64,000 nt of DNA, from NCBI GenBank assembly GCA_024742305.1, contig JANSYQ010000001.1:1-64000 (forward strand), in the 5' to 3' direction. Below are positions 43,406 through 52,027 of this stretch, piece by piece. The notes below the pieces were generated by a model. That model did no database searches, was not told the DNA's origin, and was given only the letters and a program-made list of their open reading frames with translations. Source of the DNA: a bacterium (GTDB lineage Bacteria > Bacteroidota > Bacteroidia > Flavobacteriales_D > Crocinitomicaceae). The position numbers and the translations under genes are program-made. Numbering within the stretch: position 1 is the stretch's first letter; each line of letters starts with the position of its first letter.

Positions 43406-43471
43406 TTTACTTTGTTTATATTCAATTAAAAATTGAAAATTCTAAATTTTCTGTTCTTTTTCTTATCAATT

Positions 43472-43495
43472 CACGTCTCGACTCCGCTCGACGTG
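43472..43495. repeat. REP-like hairpin between DUF177 and rpmF
   Basis: CACGTC and GACGTG arms enclose TCGACTCCGCTC, giving a hairpin whose core CTCGACTCCGCTCGACGTG matches the terminator loops near 23140 and 39270. It lies directly after the DUF177 stop codon. It could stabilise or process the transcript between the two genes. Confidence 0.5.
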
Positions 43496-43498
43496 CTT

Positions 43499-44083
43499 TC
43501 ATTCTTCATTGTTATTCAATCCTTTTAATGCGGCCCAACGCGGATCAATGTATTCATCATCTTCGTCGGATTCTTCGTCCATATCTTCTGCTTCTTCAAA
43601 ATCCTCGTCGTCGAAGTCTTCATCGTCGGCATTGATACGGTATTCGTTGAGTAGTTCCAACATTTCCTCGTTGCATTCTCCATCCGGATGAATGGTTCTG
43701 CTTGGAAGCGATACGGAGATCAGTTCCAAAAGGTTTTCCCGAATATCGATTTCGAATTCTTCGGGATATACGATAATCAGCGATTCATCGTCTGTGGGTT
43801 TATCATCGAACTTAAAGATCAACTGATATTCCCCTTCGATGTCTACTTCAACGGGATCGTTACACAAATCGCAACTTGTTTCTACTTTCCCATTGATGGT
43901 AAAATCACCAACCATCATGGTTTCTTTTTTCTCCAAATTCAGCGTCACATGTACGTTTCCTTTTTCGATCAAAGAGTACTCAACTTGTTCAAAGAACGCA
44001 TTCGTAATGTCGAATTCGAACGTATGCATTCCGATTTTCAGTCCCACAAAGGGTATCACAAATGCTCTGTCAGTCTTCGCCAC
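43499..44083 (-). CDS. DUF177 (YceD-like) protein
   Basis: The 194-residue protein has the DUF177 pattern, with CDLCNDPVEVDIEGEYQLIFKF (a CxxC near residue 75) followed by a conserved EEFEIDIRENLLELISVSLP segment. The last 45 residues are almost entirely Asp/Glu. The family is linked to 23S rRNA accumulation in E. coli and plants, and its genes are almost always next to rpmF, as here. The acidic tail could mimic nucleic acid or bind basic L32, but this is inference. Confidence 0.85.
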   Translation of the reverse strand: MAKTDRAFVIPFVGLKIGMHTFEFDITNAFFEQVEYSLIEKGNVHVTLNLEKKETMMVGDFTINGKVETSCDLCNDPVEVDIEGEYQLIFKFDDKPTDDESLIIVYPEEFEIDIRENLLELISVSLPSRTIHPDGECNEEMLELLNEYRINADDEDFDDEDFEEAEDMDEESDEDDEYIDPRWAALKGLNNNEE

Positions 44084-44584
44084 TGCGTAAAAAATTGGAC
44101 GGCAAAGGTAAAGATTTTATTTGAAATCAACAGATAAGTGGGGATTTCTTTTTTTGGGGCGACACTAGACTGTCAGACACTAGATACGAGACTTGTTTTG
44201 AGGCGGAGTTATGAGTTATAAGTTAGGCAGATTATCGCTGAAAGTACGCCGAGGCTCTCGAGGTGCACTTTCAGCTTGGTTCAACACCTCAGACATACGA
44301 TAATTGCTTTAAAGACACGAGACTGTACGACGCTAGATGCTACACTTGTTGAAAGGTAGATTCTCTTCCTCTTTTGTAACGCTTTCGTTAAAAGCTCTTA
44401 CGCCGCAATGCTTGCTATGTAAGGAGCAGCGTCAACAATAGCGCAGGAGCGATTGAGAGGGACTGTGAAGAAAGAGTGAAATGGATAAGAAAAAAACTAA
44501 CACTTTAAAGGATACCAGCTACTCGAAACATTTGAAAGAAAAATAATTCCGTATATTGAGTTTTCACCAAAAATCTACCCCCGA
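44084..44584. other. Gene-free stretch with a long hairpin and dispersed repeats
   Basis: No gene is seen in 501 bases. A strong hairpin at 44237-44275 (listed next) is nested in ATTATCG/CGATAAT at 44231-44237 and 44298-44304. Around it, CTAGACTGTCAGACACTAG-like words recur (44166-44190, 44314-44345); related words occur near 25720, 32310, 14110 and 53470, always between genes. Confidence 0.4.
44237..44275. repeat. Strong 39-base hairpin
   Basis: GCTGAAAGTACGCCGAG is followed by CTCGAGGTGCACTTTCAGC. The arms match over about 17 positions with two mismatches and one bulge, giving a stable stem and small loop. It lies in a gene-free region between the divergent DUF177 and secreted protein genes, with no T run after it, so it is not an ordinary terminator. 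An RNA element or REP unit is possible. Confidence 0.5.
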
Positions 44585-45361
44585 ATGAAGCTTTTTGTTC
44601 TAATTGTAATTGCAACCCTAACAACATATTCAGCTTTTGCGCAGAAATACAACGAAGGTGATACCATTCCATCTCGGTACAAAACTTACTTGGTTGAAAA
44701 CACTGGTGTGAAAATTTATTTTGACACATTGGTTAACGTTCAAAATGACAATGTCTATCGAGATGGCCCAAACGGACATAGGTTCAAAAATAACTTGATT
44801 AGATCAGTTGTATTTTGCGGTGTCTATAAAACTCGTGTCAAAGATGAACAAACGGGAGAAAATGATAAAAAAGAGAGTATACGATTTCATCAATGTATAA
44901 GTTGGGACAAAGGGAAGCTAATATCAAAAGAAAACAAGGTTAAGGTTTACGAAGCAATCTTAGGGACGGATACCAGTGTCAACTTAACAAAAGATTTCCA
45001 TTTGTACGAACTACTATTTTATGACAGTACGAAGAACATCTTTATTCTTAATACTGCATCAACACCTACCAGCAACGGTGGTTATGCCTCTATTTTTGCG
45101 CCTGGATATATCGAAAACATAATATTTATTAAGGGGGACAAACTTGTTGGATTTAGACCTTTATATAAAACCAAAAAAGATAGGAATACATTGGAATGGG
45201 TGAAATCCCAATGCTCGGAAATACCTGAGCTAGATCAATTTTTTGAAGATATTGAGAAAATAAAAAATTTATCAGGACCCAATAAAATACATGTTGCGAA
45301 AGTAGATTGCGCAAGAAACCTCTTCCAATTGTATTGGAACAATTACTACGTCGAATTGTAG
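44585..45361 (+). CDS. Secreted protein of unknown function
   Basis: The 258-residue protein has a clear signal peptide (MKLFVLIVIATLTTYSAFAQ) and no membrane helix after it. No domain is recognised; the body mixes charged and aromatic residues. No T9SS sorting signal is seen, so it is probably periplasmic or secreted by another route. The next gene starts 10 bases after its stop and also encodes a secreted protein, so the pair is probably an operon and may work together. Confidence 0.65.
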   Translation: MKLFVLIVIATLTTYSAFAQKYNEGDTIPSRYKTYLVENTGVKIYFDTLVNVQNDNVYRDGPNGHRFKNNLIRSVVFCGVYKTRVKDEQTGENDKKESIRFHQCISWDKGKLISKENKVKVYEAILGTDTSVNLTKDFHLYELLFYDSTKNIFILNTASTPTSNGGYASIFAPGYIENIIFIKGDKLVGFRPLYKTKKDRNTLEWVKSQCSEIPELDQFFEDIEKIKNLSGPNKIHVAKVDCARNLFQLYWNNYYVEL

Positions 45362-45371
45362 CCCCAATTCA

Positions 45372-46142
45372 ATGAAACTAAATTTCTTCCTTTTACTAAT
45401 CCTCTTCAGCTGGCAATCACACGCCCAGCCCACCCAAGAATTCCTCGATTCCCTCTATGACGAAATTCAATTTCTAATCGGAGATGAATGGTACTTAGAG
45501 CCGACTAAAGACGGTTTTCAGGTGACTTTTTGTAGATCGTGTGCCAAGAATTATAAGCATTACAAGGATAGCAGCGGATTTATCTTGCGAGAAAGAAGCA
45601 TCACAGAGTTTTTTGCGGAAGACAAGATTGATTCGATCGCTTTCGTTCCTTTGGTGAGTAGTTACCATAATTTGGATGCATATTCGGAGGAGGAACGTCA
45701 TGCATTCTTGGTTAACAAATACAAGCCTGAGGGCATTTTGCGATTTGAAGTAAGAATTGAAAAACCGTGGTCAGAGAAAAAAATAGAGCAAATATTGGCG
45801 CAAAATGAAGAACTGAAAGACTCAATTCTTCGTGAGCCTTTGTACAAATCCAACATGAGCATTTTTGCTGATTACAGATATTGGCTTCCCGGTGAATATT
45901 GGAATAGAAGAACAAAGAGCCTCAATTTTTATTTCGAAAGATTGCCTTATAAGTCTGAAATTATGGACGCTTCCATTCTCATCGACCCTTCATTGAGTTC
46001 TTTCTTCGCGCGTTATATGTTGGTTGATAAAGAAGATGCCTATTTCTACAAAAAACAGGAGAACTTATTAATGGAGGAACGAAATCGAACGTTAAAAATA
46101 ATCGCCCTAGCACTTGGTATTCACGACTATAAAATTTTGTGA
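45372..46142 (+). CDS. Secreted protein of unknown function
   Basis: The 256-residue protein has a signal peptide (MKLNFFLLLILFSWQSHAQP) and otherwise no recognised domain. A CRSC pair near residue 55 could form a disulfide or bind a metal. It is probably exported across the inner membrane. It lies 10 bases after another secreted-protein gene and 79 bases before the CotH-like gene. I cannot assign a function. Confidence 0.6.
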   Translation: MKLNFFLLLILFSWQSHAQPTQEFLDSLYDEIQFLIGDEWYLEPTKDGFQVTFCRSCAKNYKHYKDSSGFILRERSITEFFAEDKIDSIAFVPLVSSYHNLDAYSEEERHAFLVNKYKPEGILRFEVRIEKPWSEKKIEQILAQNEELKDSILREPLYKSNMSIFADYRYWLPGEYWNRRTKSLNFYFERLPYKSEIMDASILIDPSLSSFFARYMLVDKEDAYFYKKQENLLMEERNRTLKIIALALGIHDYKIL

Positions 46143-46221
46143 CCTCATTTTTGAGTCATTTTAAACCTTTCTAGAATAACACAGTCCAACCATTACTTTG
46201 AACTTTCGTAACTTGCACGTA

Positions 46222-48102
46222 ATGAAATGGATCGGACTATTGCTGCTCGTGTTCTCTGTTCAATTTGGGAATGCGCAAACACTCTACAACCCACAAACGC
46301 TTTATGATGGGCCGGGCGGACTATTCGACCCGAATTATCTGCGAACGGTAGATATCAACTTTCATGATCCGGGCTATCATCAAATTCTAGTGGACGGCTG
46401 GACGAACGAAACTGGAATTCGTTTGCCTGCAACTGTGCTGTTTGATGGCATCTTCTACTCCAACGTAATGGTGCGCTACAAGGGAAATTCCACTTTCGCA
46501 ATTCCGAACGACAACAACAATCCAAAGCTACCGTACAATCTAGATTTCAACGATTCTGTTCCCGGTCAATTTGTGATGGGATATCGAAAAATGAAATTGG
46601 CGAATGCAGCTTTCGATCCTACGTTTGCCAAAGAGATTACCGGGTACGATATTTACCGCCGTTACCTTCCTTCTCCCCAAGCAAATTTGATGCGTCTGAA
46701 TGTGCAGGGTGATTACTTGGGACTGTACGTGAATACAGAGGCTATTGACAAAACATTTCTTGAAAAGCATTTCGGCGAAAGCGGTGGCGCCTTGTTTAAG
46801 TGCGACCCAATTCAGCAATTCGGGCAATCTGGAGGACCTACTGGAAATTCCGATTTGACCTGGTTGGGACCGGACACATCATTGTATTACAATCATTACA
46901 AGCTACGGTCGTTAAGCGGCTGGAGCGAATTGGTTGAATTAATTGATGTATTGAATAACGATCCTGCGAACCTTGACACCATCTTAAACATCGATCGTGT
47001 GCTTTGGGCTTTTGCGGTGAATCAGGTGATTGCCAATTTGGACACCTATAACGGATTGTTTCAACACAACTACTACCTCTATCAAACGGGAGACGGACTT
47101 TTTCAAATGATTCCTTGGGACGTATCCGAAAGCTTCGTTGGAGCTTTGCTACAATTCAATCCGAATTTCAACGAACTGTACGAATACGATCCATACAACG
47201 GATACAATTCTTCTTGGACGCCGCTTGTACAACTGTTAACCTCGGACCCAAATTCACACTACGGAAAAATCTACACGGCGCACATGCGAACAATATTGAA
47301 CGAAAGTCTCGATGCTCAAACGGTTCAAACGTTTGTTGATTCCCTGCAAAGTTTGGGACAAGCCGCAGCTACAGCAGATCCGAATAAGCTGTTTGGAATG
47401 AATCAATACTACAGCAACGTAACTTCTGAGATGATCATTCCCTTCGTGTTTTCGGCGGCGGGCATTACTTCTACCATTGACCTTCGAAAGCCTTATTTAG
47501 AATCCTTACCATCCTTCAGCGCTGCACCTCCAACAGTTGGAAACCCAACGATTGTTCCGCAACAAGGACCCCAAGGACAGAATTTTGTTACAAGCTATGT
47601 CACAAATGCGACATCGGTAGAACTTATGGCAACTACGAGTCCGTACAACTCAAAGTTTGTGTCTGTACCCATGGTGGATGACGGAACGAATGGTGATGCC
47701 GTAGCGGGAGATAATTTCTACACCGCTGCTTTCCCCTGGTACATGGGAGGAAGCATGGCAAAATTCTACATTCGTGCTACTAATTCTGACGCATTAATGC
47801 TGAATCCGGAACGTGCGGAGTATGAATTTTGGACCTACGAATTGCCACTTTCGCTGGAACCAACAGAAACTTTATTGGAAACAACGATTTATCCAAACCC
47901 AACTCGAGACATTGTATTCGTTCAATCGAACAGTGTGGAGCCACTTTCCTACAACCTTATCAATAGTTCGGGGGTAACAGTCCTTCGCGGAACACTTACG
48001 AATAATAAAATCGACGTTTCGAGTTTAGAAAGCGGCGTATATTTCATTCAATTAACAACGAGCAACGGTCAATCATCCACTGAAAAATTGATTGTCCAGT
48101 AG
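46222..48102 (+). CDS. CotH kinase-like T9SS surface protein
   Basis: From ATG 46222 (MKWIGLLLLVFSVQFGNAQ) the protein has 626 residues; a TTG 24 bases upstream is rejected because it precedes the signal peptide. The region from about 60 to 400 has CotH-type motifs: MVRYKGNS, MGYRKMKLANAAFDPTF, NVQGDYLGLYVNTEAIDKTF, and the metal-binding IPWDVSESF. CotH proteins are atypical protein kinases of spore coats, and related domains are common in exported Bacteroidetes proteins. The final 80 residues are a type A sorting domain with YPNPTRDIVFV, so export by type IX secretion is expected. Kinase activity is unproven. Confidence 0.82.
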   Translation: MKWIGLLLLVFSVQFGNAQTLYNPQTLYDGPGGLFDPNYLRTVDINFHDPGYHQILVDGWTNETGIRLPATVLFDGIFYSNVMVRYKGNSTFAIPNDNNNPKLPYNLDFNDSVPGQFVMGYRKMKLANAAFDPTFAKEITGYDIYRRYLPSPQANLMRLNVQGDYLGLYVNTEAIDKTFLEKHFGESGGALFKCDPIQQFGQSGGPTGNSDLTWLGPDTSLYYNHYKLRSLSGWSELVELIDVLNNDPANLDTILNIDRVLWAFAVNQVIANLDTYNGLFQHNYYLYQTGDGLFQMIPWDVSESFVGALLQFNPNFNELYEYDPYNGYNSSWTPLVQLLTSDPNSHYGKIYTAHMRTILNESLDAQTVQTFVDSLQSLGQAAATADPNKLFGMNQYYSNVTSEMIIPFVFSAAGITSTIDLRKPYLESLPSFSAAPPTVGNPTIVPQQGPQGQNFVTSYVTNATSVELMATTSPYNSKFVSVPMVDDGTNGDAVAGDNFYTAAFPWYMGGSMAKFYIRATNSDALMLNPERAEYEFWTYELPLSLEPTETLLETTIYPNPTRDIVFVQSNSVEPLSYNLINSSGVTVLRGTLTNNKIDVSSLESGVYFIQLTTSNGQSSTEKLIVQ

Positions 48103-48117
48103 TTTCTTACACTTTGA

Positions 48118-48540
48118 ATGATGAGAATAGCGATCCTTCTAATTGTGCTGACACCAATACTTTCCTTCGGACAACTGCGTACCTTTCATTGTAATGATGT
48201 TGGCTTCAAAATGAAAACGGAGATCATTTCCAATGAATGGGGAACTCTCGACACCCTTCAACTCGTTTATTTCGAAGAAAAAGAAGAAGGCGACCCCGTA
48301 TTCACGTTCTATTCCTACCAAGACCAGGGAGGTGATTGCAACAATTTATTTTGGATGAAGGAAACATTGACCGTTGAAGGCAATCAACTTGTGCTTCTCT
48401 CCCATCGCTTTCAAAAAACAGGCATTGATCCGATTCCTGAATGGCGGAAGCGTATTTATTCGGTGAAAGCGGATAATTCGTTGGAACTTATCTATGATCG
48501 TTACAAATATTACGAAAGCTCTGATTGGGTAGATGAATGA
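48118..48540 (+). CDS. Secreted small protein, unknown function
   Basis: The 140-residue protein has a signal peptide (MMRIAILLIVLTPILSFGQ) and a beta-rich body without recognised domain. It is probably periplasmic. It begins 15 bases after the CotH-like gene and may be part of the same transcript. No function can be assigned; the length and the even polar/aromatic pattern suggest a small folded domain. Confidence 0.6.
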   Translation: MMRIAILLIVLTPILSFGQLRTFHCNDVGFKMKTEIISNEWGTLDTLQLVYFEEKEEGDPVFTFYSYQDQGGDCNNLFWMKETLTVEGNQLVLLSHRFQKTGIDPIPEWRKRIYSVKADNSLELIYDRYKYYESSDWVDE

Positions 48541-48640
48541 TTTGTTTCAATTTCTACATAAAAGATTGGTCGTAGGACTACTTTCGATGACAAAAAGAAA
48601 GTGTATTTTAAGGGTTGTAAATCAGCAAACAAACCACACA

Positions 48641-49210
48641 ATGAAATCAATCGCTGGCATCCTTACGATACTTGCAATCATCCTTTCTTCAAGTTCTGCC
48701 CGTTCCCAATATTTCTGTGATAACCTGAAGATTTTACACAAGCAAATCGCCTTTGAGGAGAGCTTTACCGAGTCTCGTGGGGAGGAAATTTCCAATTTTA
48801 CTAAAGGAGCAGGTCAAGCGCAAATGAAGGTTACTGAATATGCCGCAACACAAGATTTAATTCCGGGAAACCCTGGTAAAATTATTTATCAGGACCATTC
48901 CGGAATTATGGATTTTTGGATTTATCAAGTTACCTCATCCATTGTCTCCGATAAAGATGCGCAGTTAGAAAATGCAGAATACTGGTTCAACTCCGTGAAA
49001 ACATGCCTAGGGGCCGACTCCACATGGACCTACGAAATCACCGAAAGAACGTACGACTCGGAAGAAAAAATTAAAATTTGGAAAGCCTCCAAGCCATTAG
49101 ACTCGCATTTTGGATTTGTTCACAAGACAGTATCTGTTTTCGTTTTTGAGGAACGCGATGAAAACTTGCGAAAAACGGGACGATACGGCGTACGAATAGA
49201 ATTGATGTAA
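48641..49210 (+). CDS. Secreted protein of unknown function
   Basis: From ATG 48641 (MKSIAGILTILAIILSSSSA) the protein has 189 residues. An upstream frame overlapping the previous gene is rejected because it delays the signal peptide. The signal peptide is followed by a soluble domain with CDNLKILHKQIAFEESFTES and a C-terminal VFVFEERDENLR stretch; no family is recognised. Its stop TAA overlaps the next ATG by one base (TAATG), so it is translationally coupled to the SDR gene. Confidence 0.6.
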   Translation: MKSIAGILTILAIILSSSSARSQYFCDNLKILHKQIAFEESFTESRGEEISNFTKGAGQAQMKVTEYAATQDLIPGNPGKIIYQDHSGIMDFWIYQVTSSIVSDKDAQLENAEYWFNSVKTCLGADSTWTYEITERTYDSEEKIKIWKASKPLDSHFGFVHKTVSVFVFEERDENLRKTGRYGVRIELM

Positions 49211-50034
49211 TGACAAAAAGAACAGCGTTAATTACCGGAGCTACTTCCGGAATTGGATTTATTATCGCCAAACACTTGGCAAGAAAGGGGTATAACCTCC
49301 TTATCATGGCGCGATCGCCGGAAAAATTGAAGACACTTACAGAAGTACTTCTTGACATTGATGCTACCATTTCAGTAGATGGCTTTCTCTGCGATTTTTC
49401 TTCGATGGAATCCACGAATGCAGCTTGCGATGCCATCGCTAAGAAGTCGCCTAAAATTGATGTCATGCTACTCAATGCAGGGCTTTGGAACTCAAGCGAA
49501 CAGAAAACAGAATACGGTATTGAAGAAACATTACAGGTGAACTTAATTTCCCAAATTCAGGTTTTCAAAGCACTGGAGACGTGCATTCCCAAGAACGAAA
49601 CAAGCAAGGTGATTATCACGGCTTCTGCGTTGCACCAAGGTGAGATTTACTTCAATGACTTAGAATTCGAAAACGGTTTCTCCGGATTCAAAGCGTACCG
49701 CCAGTCCAAACTGGGACTAATGATGATCACTCGATGGCTATCCAACCAAACGGAATTCGAAGGAATTTCCTTTTACAGCGTGCACCCTGGCATGGTAAGT
49801 ACCGATCTTGGGCGCGATGCAAGTTGGTTTGCACGTATGATCTTCAAATTGTTTGGAAAATCTCCTGAAAAAGGGGCGCAAACGCACATTCATGTTATTG
49901 ATACGGAGAACTCGTCTTTAACCAACGGCGAATACTACGCAAATAAGAAAGTGACAAAAACCACTCCTTACTCTTATCGAATGGATGAAGCGGAAAAGCT
50001 GTGGGAGGTAATTCGCAGTTATATTGAAAGATAA
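49210..50034 (+). CDS. Short-chain dehydrogenase/reductase
   Basis: The 274-residue protein has the Rossmann motif ALITGATSGIGFIIAKHLAR, the LNAGLWNS strand-loop and the catalytic YRQSKLG (Tyr and Lys) with a preceding ITASALH (Ser). It uses NAD(P) to oxidise or reduce an alcohol/ketone; the pattern recalls the retinol dehydrogenase/WW-oxidoreductase subgroup. Substrate unknown. It follows the secreted protein by TAATG coupling and precedes the DsbA-family gene by 27 bases, so it probably shares the transcript. Confidence 0.85.
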   Translation: MTKRTALITGATSGIGFIIAKHLARKGYNLLIMARSPEKLKTLTEVLLDIDATISVDGFLCDFSSMESTNAACDAIAKKSPKIDVMLLNAGLWNSSEQKTEYGIEETLQVNLISQIQVFKALETCIPKNETSKVIITASALHQGEIYFNDLEFENGFSGFKAYRQSKLGLMMITRWLSNQTEFEGISFYSVHPGMVSTDLGRDASWFARMIFKLFGKSPEKGAQTHIHVIDTENSSLTNGEYYANKKVTKTTPYSYRMDEAEKLWEVIRSYIER

Positions 50035-50061
50035 TTTGCATCAAATCGTCAAAGTAAAATA

Positions 50062-50751
50062 ATGAGTGAAAACACAATTAAAATAGACGTAATCTCCGAT
50101 GTGGCCTGTCCTTGGTGCTATGTTGGAAAAAGAAGGTTAGAAGCAGCACTAAAAGAATGGAAAGGTGCTACTGTGGAAGTGCATTGGCATCCTTTTCAGT
50201 TGGATCCTTCAATGCGTTCGGAAGGCATGAATCGTGAAACCTACCTCACTTCAAAATTTGGAAGTGTGGACCGTGTGCAGGAAATGATTGATCATTTAAG
50301 CAATGTGGGAAAAACAGTCGGTATTGACTTTGATTTTGGAGATCAATGGTTAGCTGTGAACACACTTGAAATGCACCAATTATTGCATGTAGCCAATCAA
50401 GAGGGATTTGGCGCGGATTTGAAAGAACGATTTCTTTCTGCCTATTTCGTTGAATCCAAGCACCTCAATGATCGATCCGTTTTGTATTCTATACTGAAAG
50501 ATTTTGGTTGGGATGCCACAAAAGTGGATGCCATTATCTCGGACGAACAAATTGCAGACGAAGTCAAAACTGAGATTCAGTATTATCAAAGTAGAGGCGT
50601 TTCGGGCGTCCCCTTCTTTGTCTTCAACGATGAGTTTGGAGTAAGTGGAGCACAACCACCGCAAGTTTTTCTAGAGGCTTTACAATCAATAGCCCCGGTT
50701 AATGCAGTTTCAACAGGAGAAAGCTGCGACCCCAACACGGGAGAATGTTAA
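50062..50751 (+). CDS. DsbA-family oxidoreductase (FrnE-like)
   Basis: The 229-residue thioredoxin-fold protein has the active site CPWC at C16-C19 (SDVACPWCYVGKRRLEAALK) and the GVSGVPFFVFNDEFGVSGAQ helix with the cis-proline. FrnE-type members are cytoplasmic and act in thiol-disulfide exchange or stress; there is no signal peptide here. The C-terminal tail SCDPNTGEC contains two further cysteines that might serve as an extra redox pair. It ends 10 bases before the convergent pdxA gene. Confidence 0.88.
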   Translation: MSENTIKIDVISDVACPWCYVGKRRLEAALKEWKGATVEVHWHPFQLDPSMRSEGMNRETYLTSKFGSVDRVQEMIDHLSNVGKTVGIDFDFGDQWLAVNTLEMHQLLHVANQEGFGADLKERFLSAYFVESKHLNDRSVLYSILKDFGWDATKVDAIISDEQIADEVKTEIQYYQSRGVSGVPFFVFNDEFGVSGAQPPQVFLEALQSIAPVNAVSTGESCDPNTGEC

Positions 50752-50761
50752 GCCCTAAGAC

Positions 50762-52027
50762 TTAAGATTCCGCTTCTCCCGAAGGATTTTCTGACTTTTT
50801 TTCCTCTACAGGTGCCTCTTCTCCTTTCGGCGCAGTTTCGGTATGTGATTGCTCCTTTTTCTCTTCACTTTTTGGGGGAGCACTCTTTTTTGCCGTCTCA
50901 ACCTTCGATTTGTCACCTCCTTTCGGGCCCGGTTTTCCTTTTCTTTCCTTACGTTCGTACTCTTTTGGCGGCGTAATTTCTAAAGGATCTGCATTGATTT
51001 CCTTCTCCAATTGGTGATTGCGATACACGTCCATCGCTAAATAAATGGCGTGACGCATAGAGGCACCGGAAGCCAAATCCTTCCCGGCAATATCGAAGGC
51101 TGTGCCATGATCTGGAGAGGTACGAACAACCGGAAGTCCAGCGGTGAAGTTTACCCCTTCGTCAAAGGCAATCGCTTTAAATGCCGATAACCCTTGATCG
51201 TGGAACATGGCTAGAATTCCATCAAAGTTGAAACGATTCGAAGATCCAAAGAAACTATCTGCCGGATACGGACCAAATACCATTATTCCCTCATTTTTCG
51301 CTTTGCTAATGGATGGAGCAATCACTTCTTGCTCTTCATCGCCCATTTTGCCGTTTTCTCCTGCGTGAGGGTTAAGACCCAAAACCGCAATTTTCGGTCT
51401 GCGGATTCCGAAATCCTTTCGCAAGGATTGCTCAAACGCCTTGATTTTTCCGTGAATTTTCTCAATCGTCATAGCCGCAGGAACGTCTTTCAGCGCCATG
51501 TGGGTTGTAACCAATCCCACACGTAGATTTCCGGCAACCATAAGCATCAAGGCTTCCTCTTCGCCTGCCATATCGGCCAAGTACTCCGTATGTCCTGGGA
51601 ACTTGAATCCGGCTTTCGCCATAGCTTCCTTAGAGATGGGTGCTGTTACTAAAACATCCACCTTCCCCGAGGCCAAATCTTTTGTCGCGCAATCCAACGA
51701 TTTCAAGGCATGACTTCCACCACTTTCGGTAATCTTACCCAACTCGATAGGAACTTCGTCGTCCCAAACATTGACGATATTGATTTTACGGTTCTTAATT
51801 TCATCTGCCGAACTCACAGTAACATAGTTGAACTCTCCAGCATGAACACGTTTCTTGTGAAAGTTAATGGTCTTGCTTGATGCATAAATAACCGGAGTAC
51901 AATCTGCCAGCATTTGTGAATCATTTAGAGCCTTTATGACTACTTCTGGACCAATACCGTTAATATCTCCGATGGAAATTCCAACGCGAATGGGCGTACG
52001 TTTCGACTTATCTTTTGCTTTTTCCAT
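50762..52027 (-). CDS. pdxA: 4-hydroxythreonine-4-phosphate dehydrogenase with a charged tail
   Basis: The enzyme oxidises 4-phosphohydroxy-L-threonine in vitamin B6 synthesis. Family motifs include RVGISIGDINGIGPEV, KAGFKFPGHTEYLAD (with metal-binding His) and the central AMFHDQGLSAFKAIAFDEG with its metal His. Normal members have about 330-350 residues; here the catalytic part ends near 345 and a 75-residue tail of Lys, Glu, Pro and Ser follows. The tail is low-complexity and probably disordered. Its start overlaps the stop of the aminopeptidase gene by one base. Confidence 0.92.
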   Translation of the reverse strand: MEKAKDKSKRTPIRVGISIGDINGIGPEVVIKALNDSQMLADCTPVIYASSKTINFHKKRVHAGEFNYVTVSSADEIKNRKINIVNVWDDEVPIELGKITESGGSHALKSLDCATKDLASGKVDVLVTAPISKEAMAKAGFKFPGHTEYLADMAGEEEALMLMVAGNLRVGLVTTHMALKDVPAAMTIEKIHGKIKAFEQSLRKDFGIRRPKIAVLGLNPHAGENGKMGDEEQEVIAPSISKAKNEGIMVFGPYPADSFFGSSNRFNFDGILAMFHDQGLSAFKAIAFDEGVNFTAGLPVVRTSPDHGTAFDIAGKDLASGASMRHAIYLAMDVYRNHQLEKEINADPLEITPPKEYERKERKGKPGPKGGDKSKVETAKKSAPPKSEEKKEQSHTETAPKGEEAPVEEKKSENPSGEAES

